Assembly (NCBI GenBank): GCA_043228905.1
Contig: JBHGNT010000009.1
Location: 7,564,001 to 7,628,000, forward strand
Source: Azolla caroliniana
Lineage: Eukaryota > Polypodiophyta
Length of the DNA: 64,000 bases
Reading direction: 5' to 3'
Positions 56,701 through 64,000 of this stretch are shown here, in pieces (position 1 is the first letter of the stretch; each line of letters starts with the position of its first letter). Position numbers and translations under genes: made by a program. The notes under the pieces are model-generated. The model ran no database searches, had not been told where the DNA came from, and was given only the letters and a program-made list of their open reading frames with translations.

Positions 56701-57015
56701 TGGCCACTGCTGCTGCTATTATCTGAGTAGCACCCAAAACTGCTGTTCTTGTTAGTAGTAGTGGTGGTGGTGGTGGTGGTAGTATTAGTAGAGGTGGGTG
56801 GGCTGCTGCTGCTGCTACTGCTTCCATCTCCACCACCACCACCATTATTTTCATCTTTACTGCTGCCACTTCCATTGCAGCTTTTCTGATTATGGCTCTT
56901 CTTCCTGTACTCATCATCATCATGCATCTTGCTGTTGTTTGTTTGCAAAACCTCAGCCAGAGGTCCCCCCACCACCACCACATCATCATCATCATCTTCA
57001 TCATCATTATTATTA

Positions 57016-57056
<41 letters not shown>

Positions 57057-60000
57057 GTTGTTTCCTGATCTAGAGCTATGCCACCAATTGTCTCTGCTAG
57101 CTTTAGCCCCACCCATCATATGGACAGCATCACCATCATTCTTAATATGATTCTGATTCTGATTCTGATTATGATCCTGATCCTGATTCTGATTATGGTT
57201 ACGATCCTGATTCTGATCCTGATTATGAATATGAACATGATTATGGTTATGATTATGATCCTCATCCTGATTCTGATTATGATTCTTATGCAATTTATTG
57301 GGGTTCACATCCAAACCTAAACCACCATCATGATGCTCACCATTTCCTCCACATTTAGCCATGCATAGCAAACTTTCAGGGGATTTGATGAACCCTGTGG
57401 AAAGGCCTGTACTACTAGAGGTGGTGAGATTATACAATAATAAGCTTCCCTTGCTTTCTGCTAATTCTTGAGGATGAGGGTGATCTAGCCATGGTACAAA
57501 TAATCGGCCGGACGTTGTGGCCACTACATTCCCCTCTAGATTAGAGGAAGCTGAAGAAGATCTACTGATTATAGAATCACTGTAAGGATTTGTGTTGGTG
57601 TTCATGAATGAAGAGATGAAGTCCATATTGACAGTGGAATTAGTTGGATTGGGTGAGGATCTCAGCACTTCTGCTAGATTAAATGGCCTCAGGATCGAAT
57701 TGGCCGCAGAATTCCCCTTCCTTGTGTCCATTTCATGGGCATTCAAAAGGTTCCTGCCGATTCTTTGATGGCCATCTCCTTCTTCTCTACGTCCTTTCAA
57801 TTCTTCTGCTCTTGTTCCTTCTCCTCCTTCTAATGATAAGAATTCTGATGATGCTCTTGATGAGGAGGAGGAGGAAGAGGAGGAGGATAAGACTGCCCAA
57901 GCTTGATGGTCACTGCTACACCTGCTTAAAAACAGCTCAAAAAGAAGGAAAATATGAATAGATCAATACTTAAAACAATACATGATATGTGAATGGATTG
58001 GATTGGATTGGATGTAAAGTCACAACTAACCAACCTGTTTGGCACATGATTTGTAGTGCCTGGATTAGAAGAAACTCCATTAGAGCTCTGGAGAGAGAAG
58101 TGATGAACTTGTGGATGGATGCCACTCCTGAGTGATGTGTTGTTAGGCATGGGAAGTGCATGCCCACCACCATTGTCTGCAAGCAACGGAGAGGAAGAAA
58201 GAGGTGCAATGGCCATGGATGCTTGAGGATGGGTACTAGGGTTAACACCAAAATTAGGGTTCGGAGCAGCCACATTAGTAGGGGGGTTAATGGAAGCATC
58301 ATTAGGGTTAGGGTTAGAGTTAGGGCTAGGGTTAGGGTTAGGGTTGTTGGAAAGCTTTGAGGCGGAGGCGGCACGGGCTCGGTGACGGCCTCGATGCACG
58401 TGGCGCTCGCAGTACTTCTGGTCGGGCATCACGTCCCTCGCGCACCTCCATTTCTTTCCGTCCGTCCGCCGGCACCTCCCGGGCTCCGGATCCACAGTAC
58501 CCCTCATTAACCCTAGATTGAACCCCCCTAATACTCCTCCTGCACACAATGTAACAGAAATGGAATGGAATGCAGTGAGTGAATCAATCACCCACTACAA
58601 TTTAACACATCTTAAGCACCCCCCCCCCACACACACACACACATACACACACACACTTTTTTAACAGAGAATGGGATGCAATATCACTCACATGGCATGA
58701 TCTGTACCCTATAATCAATCAATCATTGATGCCAGTTACATTTGCTCAAATCCTTTAAGCCACCCATACATATATACATACATACGTACATACATACAAT
58801 GATACATGCATGCATGCATGCATACTTCCATGGATCAAAGGTTCACAGATAATGAGTTTGTGTCACACCTCTACCATGTGTAAAAAAATTTCAAAAAACA
58901 CAATCTAAGATGGATAAATGCAAGCACATCCCATTACCATGCATCAAAGAGATGAGATTTGTTTGATTTATTGTTAAAATTTGAAATTTATGATGATTTG
59001 GCTGCTTCTTTTTCTGAGGGTTTTGAAATGTGTACCTCCAAAGAGATTGAAAGAAGGAGTGGGGGGAGAGGTATGGTTCTGCATCATGGTTGCCAGTGCC
59101 AGAGTGTTGATGATGGGGAGGAGGAGAGCAGCAGGAGGAGCCACACCAGCTGTGAAATGCTTGAAGATATATGTCTGCTGAGTAAACTCAAGCCATTGCT
59201 CACTAGTAAAGAAACTACCTAGATTTTCACACACACCACAGTTCATATGGATCAGCTCCAAATCATAACAACAATGTCTGTAAATTTAGCCCCCAAAAAA
59301 AGAATCCAAAAAAGTAACTTTAGGGTTTTAATTAGCCCCAATTTGTTTTTAATTAGCTCTCAAAATCACAGGTATTATATACACCATCAGCTCTAAAAAA
59401 CAAAGGTCGCATAAATTTTAGGCCAAAACAATCAGATACAAGAAATCATCCTAAAAAAACTCGAGAGTGTAAATTAGCCCTTCAAACAATTAGCTAAAAG
59501 AAACGAATTTTATTTTTAATCAATAGAAGAAGAAGAAGAAGAAGAAAAAAAAGGATGCCCGGTTTTTATAATATCTGAAGAAGAAGAAAAAATAAAGATT
59601 TACCTGTGGCAGCATTATTGTATTCAAAGGACGGATTAATCAGGTGGTTTTTGCTATACTGCCATCCACAACCACCTGGTAGATAGTGTTGACTAGGAAC
59701 AGGGGAGCTCTTAAAAGGGGGGAACCCTAATCCTCCTCCCATATCATTAAAATTACTGCTATGATTATTTTGATTCTGATTATGATTGATTGTATTGTAA
59801 TTAAGGTATATATTATTGCTTGGACTGATCATTTCAGTGTCATGATGATTATGTGCATATGCTAGCTTGAGAAGGTTGGCATTATTCCGATAGAAAGAAT
59901 CATCTTGATTGGCTCCATCAAGAGAGTCCTCTGTTTTAGAGTGAATACCTAAATCTGAAGAAGAAGAAGAGCTATTAGTAGTGGTGGTAGAGGAGCAAGA

Positions 60001-60162
60001 AGATCCACCATAGTTCATACCATGGTTATATGCATTCCTCATGACTCCTCTTCCTTCTCCTCCTCCTCCTCCTCCTCCTATGTTTGCACTATAGCTACAG
60101 CTGCTACAAATGGTTCCACCATCCCTTATGCTTTGAGCTCTTGATTCAATCATAAAATCCAT
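56679..60162 (-). CDS. GRF: GROWTH-REGULATING FACTOR (GRF) transcription factor
   Basis: Four exons, 60162-59604, 59218-59036, 58539-58035 and 57921-56679, with GT-AG introns. The lengths sum to 2490 bp (829 aa plus stop). Exon 1: Ser/Asn/Gly-rich start from [12 protein letters not shown]. Exon 2: QLQ domain, [20 protein letters not shown] to PPAALLLPI (about residues 188-222), which binds the GIF coactivator. Exon 3: WRC domain, [20 protein letters not shown] and [17 protein letters not shown], with C-X9-C-X10-C-X2-H, which binds DNA and carries the nuclear signal. Exon 4: Asn/Gln/His- and Ser-rich tail with the GGPLAEVLQ motif. GRFs act in the nucleus to promote cell proliferation in leaves and roots. 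The stretch after RGRH reads RARAASAS instead of the usual RSRKPVE, so the miR396 site is absent. At 829 aa it is longer than typical (about 200-600). The QLQ is divergent. Which paralogue it is cannot be told. Confidence 0.92.
58301..58350. repeat. Telomere-like (CCCTAA)n inside GRF exon 3
   Basis: On the plus strand TTAGGG-type units with few changes. On the minus strand they encode [16 protein letters not shown] just after the WRC domain. Confidence 0.85.
58622..58656. repeat. (CA)n in GRF intron 2
   Basis: A C-run followed by CA repeats within the second intron. No coding role. Confidence 0.8.
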
Positions 60163-60212
60163 ATGAGAGAGAGAGAGAGAGAGAATGTGAATCAATGGTA
60201 CCTTGTTTGAAA

Positions 60213-60292
<80 letters not shown>

Positions 60293-60578
60293 TGGATGGA
60301 TGGATGGGTGTGTAATGTATTATGTAATGTAGTGGAATGGAATGTGATGTGTGCAAAGAGATGAAACCTTTGGTTAGATATGATGACTTTTAGAATCAGA
60401 AAATGATAGAGGATGGAGGAGAAGCTCCCTCCTTGGTGGGTGAGAGAGAGAGAGAGAGAATACAAGAGAAGAAGTAGATGGACTGGTAGTAGTGTAGCTA
60501 CATATGGTACTGAACTAGGGAGTTGATGAGGCTAGAGAGAGAAACCCCAACTAGAAATGACCCCACATACTCATAGAT

Positions 60579-60612
<34 letters not shown>

Positions 60613-60660
60613 AACCCAAGTGGACATGGGCCAAATAGATAGATAGATAGATAGAAAGAG
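60163..60660 (-). promoter_or_regulatory. GRF 5' leader/promoter with dinucleotide arrays
   Basis: Directly upstream of the GRF start: (GA)n at 60165-60184, (TG)n of about 64 bp at 60214-60277, (GA)n at 60277-60292, a TGGA run, (GA)n at 60441-60459 and 60582-60608, and (ATAG)n near 60636-60654. On the sense strand these are CT- and CA-rich. GA/CT arrays are known binding sites of plant BPC/GAGA-binding proteins in developmental gene promoters; that role here is inference. The transcription start is not identifiable. Confidence 0.55.
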
Positions 60661-63458
60661 AGGAAGAAGGAAGAGCTTGTATTAATGCCTCCCTAAATAG
60701 GTCAATCTTGTGGCCTACCCAACCAAATCAATACATATAGATCTTACTTTGTTCGAGGAATGAAATTTTGAACTCCACCAGAAGAAAAAGACAACAAACA
60801 ACGATTGGTTATTTTGACCAACCCCAAACCTCACACGACACGTCTTCATCTCGATTGTATACATACTTTTGTGCGTTACGACTCTTGACTCGAGTACTAC
60901 TTTTCAATGAATTGCCCCCTTATAAATGGTGACTCCTAACATTGAGTTCTCGGACACTCTCCAAAGTGGTCCTTTTAGATGAGCTCCTATGACCCCCAAT
61001 GTACTTATTATACTGGGCTTAAGCAGGTTGTGGGGTAGCCAAATTAAACTTGATAGTTTTGGTCATACTTGGTTCCAGTGATAATCAAGTGGAGACACTT
61101 AAGGGAGATATATAAATATATGGATAGAAAGATTTTATATTATTGTCTTTGGAGGAAAACTATGACCAAAGAGATAGAGATGGAGACACATTTGCTAGAA
61201 TTTTATCTATAGAAAGACGTAAGTGAACCTTATCATATAGAAATATGCACGACATTGCACAATGTTTTGCCCTTCTTAATCAAGATGTGAACACATTTAT
61301 CCCGCTTTCATTTGTTGAAAATCTATTTGTGGATGGGTTCCCAAAATGGAAAAACTTATAATTTCATGCACAAGAATGGTTTGGTTGGGTAGATTGCAAG
61401 AAAAACTTTTAAAATTTTGGTTCAGCACCACTTCGAAACCTACTTATTGCAATTCAATGTATTAGATTGGAAACATTTCTATTCAAATTTTTACCATGGA
61501 AGCCTAAGGCATTGATTGCTCTAGCTTTTTTGTTGTCCATCAGTGACATATATTGCCCCTTCTCCAATTATTCATACCACACTTGTGAGCCTCTAGCCTA
61601 AGGTCTAACTTTGAAAGGGAACATCTACCAACTAGAATGGTTTAATGCTCATGTCTCTTGCCATCCTCAATGGCCAAACTTTTGCTCATAACCAAACTCT
61701 AGTATTGCTTCATGGACATTGATACTCCATATGTCAAGAATTCAAATAGTCCCTCCATATTGTTTTTAGGTCTCAAGTATATCCTTTTACTGTGAACCCA
61801 ACCTAAGAGCCTTTATAGAGAAAATGATTGTGGCTATATGTATCCCTTAAGGAAAAAGCATGGATCACCCTATGCGAAAGAAAAAGGATATGATGAAATG
61901 TACTTCATAAATCATCATAATGCAAAGTCCAATCATAACTATGTGGTAGAAAACAAAAACAAGATTACACTAAGTAGAGAAAGATTGATTCAGCATTTGT
62001 TGCCAAACAACCACAAATATCGAGATGGAATTATCATTGTTCGTTGTTCCTCCAAAATCTTGAATCTCTCTAGTCTTATCTAACTTCCAAATGTTAGCCC
62101 ATTTACATATCTACCTACTCTTTGTATAAGATAGCTGTTAATTCTCCATTAGTTTCACACACCATCAACATGATGGCCAACAACCTAATCATGGGTGGGT
62201 TGATACATTTCTAGGAAGCCCTACCTAAGTTACAAACATTATTTAAGCTTATTCATTATGTAGTTCCTATACCCATGTAATTATGATGTATGAGGGAGAG
62301 AATGCATGGAGACAATGTTATGAGATTATCACTCATCAAACATATATAGGGGAATAGAATTACAGAGCCTCTATATGTATATTCCGCAAACTTGCCAAAA
62401 AGGAAGAGTGGGACCAATCTTAATGGTTGGTGATGTTTTCTTATCAAACGGAGGCGATTACAAGTCCCATTCTTTGAAAATGTTTTATTTTTCACGATAT
62501 ATATTGATTGTTGTTACTCTCGTCGATCACCAAGGGACAACATAGAAGAAATTTGGGGTGGCTCTCTTAGTCTGGCGCCCATAGTGCGTGTCCATCAACA
62601 TGCTCACATTGACACATCAAGTGTCGCTTTAGTACCTTGTGATGTATTGAATATATTGAATAGGTAATGCATTAAACACCAAGGTAACCACAAAGGGCAT
62701 GCAATTGAAAAATCAATATGAAGAGTTTGGCTATGATCAAGGTCAATTATAATGGATAGGAATGGCTATCTCCATCCATGAGACCATGATGATGCTAATT
62801 ACAGTCACTATTATATCAAATAAAGGGCTGGAACATTCCAAGTTGGCTAGGCTTTCAATCATTTTAGGGCTTTGATAACTAAAAGTTTGTCATGTATTTG
62901 ATGGTTCTTACCTATACTCCTTTGAACATATGCAAGGTTCCATGTGCACATTGTCATCATCTTCTCCTTATTTTTGAGGGAAATAGTTGGTGTATTGCAT
63001 TGGCACATCTACATGGCCAAGTATGTGTGTGGTGGTTATGGGTGTGATCATGACATCATATGTGTGGTCTTACTTTCAACTACAAATACACAAATGTGAT
63101 GTGTGCGTTATGGAACACACTTCCCAAAAGGAGGACAAAAGTATATATAGAATAAAACAAGGCTCCAATAAGCCATCTCGAGTATGTCACCATCAATGGC
63201 CAAATTGATATATCTATCAAACACTAAGCAATTGCCCTTTATATGATCATGTATTTATTTATAATGTCAAAGGGCATGCAAGAACACCAATATTGAAGTT
63301 TTCTAGTCATTCGTTATGACTTTGTCTTTAAACTTTAGGGTTAAAAAACAAAGCAACTTCACTCAAACAATACACAATTGTCATCTACATGATCATGTAT
63401 TTATAAATTATGCTATGATCAATGTATCTCGAGAAGGTCCATAGGACCCTATCGTAGA
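60661..63458. other. Gene-poor intergenic DNA
   Basis: No intact gene. Short frames such as 61838-62083 resemble nothing I can name. The plus-strand text around 61840-62090 and 63080-63210 could be decayed gypsy polyprotein, since a gag knuckle follows, but no motif supports it. Confidence 0.4.
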
Positions 63459-63690
63459 GACGAAGTGAAGTGTTTCAACTTTGAAGGTCCTCATATAGTA
63501 AGTGAGTGCCAAGTGAAACAAGAATATTACAATCATAACATGGTTTAAATACCTCATTGAGTAACAAACCTACCACATCCACTGAACAAAGGGCACAAAA
63601 CCTCCTAGGCATGGTTCACACAGGAGGAAACATGCAAAGGATGTGGTTATGCTCACACCGTACTTGAGTATCCAAAAGAGAAGAAAATGT
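63459..63690 (+). pseudogene. Gypsy-like gag zinc-knuckle relic
   Basis: The plus frame reads VKCFNFEGPHIVSECQVKQE, a CCHC knuckle in which the second Cys is Phe. About 140 bp on comes a second one, TCKGCGYAHTVLEYPKEKK, with the last Cys changed to Tyr. Stops lie between. The spacing of two knuckles fits a gag nucleocapsid. Confidence 0.55.
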
Positions 63691-64000
63691 TCGACATTAA
63701 CCTATTTGTTGTACCTTCCAAGTTCTGGATACACGTGATCACTTGGCCCCAACTTATCGAACAAAGTCTTAGAAAACAAGAATCTAGGACTCAAAAGAGA
63801 ACTACAAGAGCATAAATAGAGGAAGTTTTGTAATTGCCAATCCATTTCAATGCCAAATGCAAAATCAAAGGGAGATGAACCATGTGATGGACAAAATAGA
63901 AAGCGACCAACATAGCTTAGGAGCTTACCCTAAAACTAAAGAAGAGATTAATAAAGTCAAAGAATATGTTAATCACATGTTACATGTTATGTACATCACA
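63691..64000. other. No gene seen
   Basis: Likely more of the same decayed element. No motif supports a call. Confidence 0.35.

Noticed and set aside
56798-57320. Poly-Tyr, poly-Leu and Ile/Leu-repeat frames on the plus strand
   Set aside because: They are antisense shadows of the Asn/Asp/Gln-rich GRF exon 4.
61838-62083. 81-codon Lys/Asn-rich frame
   Set aside because: No recognisable domain, low complexity and a decayed repeat setting.

Overview
The window is nuclear DNA of a flowering plant. It carries nested LTR retrotransposons of plant Ty1/copia and Ty3/gypsy type, a hAT DNA transposon, a PPR (pentatricopeptide) gene fragment, TTTAGGG-type repeats and one plant-specific transcription factor gene of the GROWTH-REGULATING FACTOR (GRF) family. 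About 80 percent of the window is transposon-derived. The GRF gene is the only clearly intact host gene. The species cannot be named from the sequence.

Layout. 1-7209: remains of a Ty3/gypsy chromovirus (CV-0; integrase, chromodomain, 3' LTR) split by a 5.3 kb hAT transposon with an 8-bp target duplication. The hAT carries its own multi-exon transposase relic (minus) and a captured PPR fragment (plus). 7210-30.9k: a relic copia element (copia A, plus) whose RT/RNase H was hit by copia B (8642-29414, minus). Copia B was in turn hit by a Tat-lineage gypsy element, Tat-1 (12329-22249, minus; 434-bp LTRs, TTAAC duplication), and by copia C (23758-29283, plus; GTAGC duplication, tRNA-Met primer site). 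30.9-33.0k: low-information DNA with small copia and Tat relics.

33.0-54.5k: two further elements, Tat-2 and chromovirus CV-1, each cut in half, with the halves in opposite orientation. One inversion of about 15.2 kb (37431 to about 52602) rejoins both elements. It also rejoins both pairs of 5-bp target duplications (GCCTT; GCTGG) and the reading frames of both older relics they had entered (a Tat-3 reverse transcriptase and a non-LTR/zf-RVT relic). The inverted block also holds remains of Tat-3, CV-2 and a gypsy integrase.

54.5-64k: intergenic DNA with satellites and microsatellites. The GRF gene lies on the minus strand (coding 60162 to 56679, four exons, 829 codons, QLQ and WRC domains). 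Beyond it is gene-poor DNA with a zinc-knuckle gag relic near the end.

The genes do not form a pathway. Each retroelement encodes its own capsid-like gag, protease, reverse transcriptase/RNase H and integrase, and every copy has at least one disabling lesion. LTR differences counted by eye (CV-1 7/426, Tat-1 about 18/434, Tat-2 about 28/503) order the insertions and make the inversion younger than CV-1. The points most worth checking are the reconstructable inversion, a conserved uncharacterised third ORF in the Tat elements, tRNA-like promoter boxes at the LTR edge of the chromoviruses, the fungal/Tcn1-like look of those chromoviruses, and a GRF gene that lacks the usual miR396 site and ends its coding sequence inside a telomere-like repeat.
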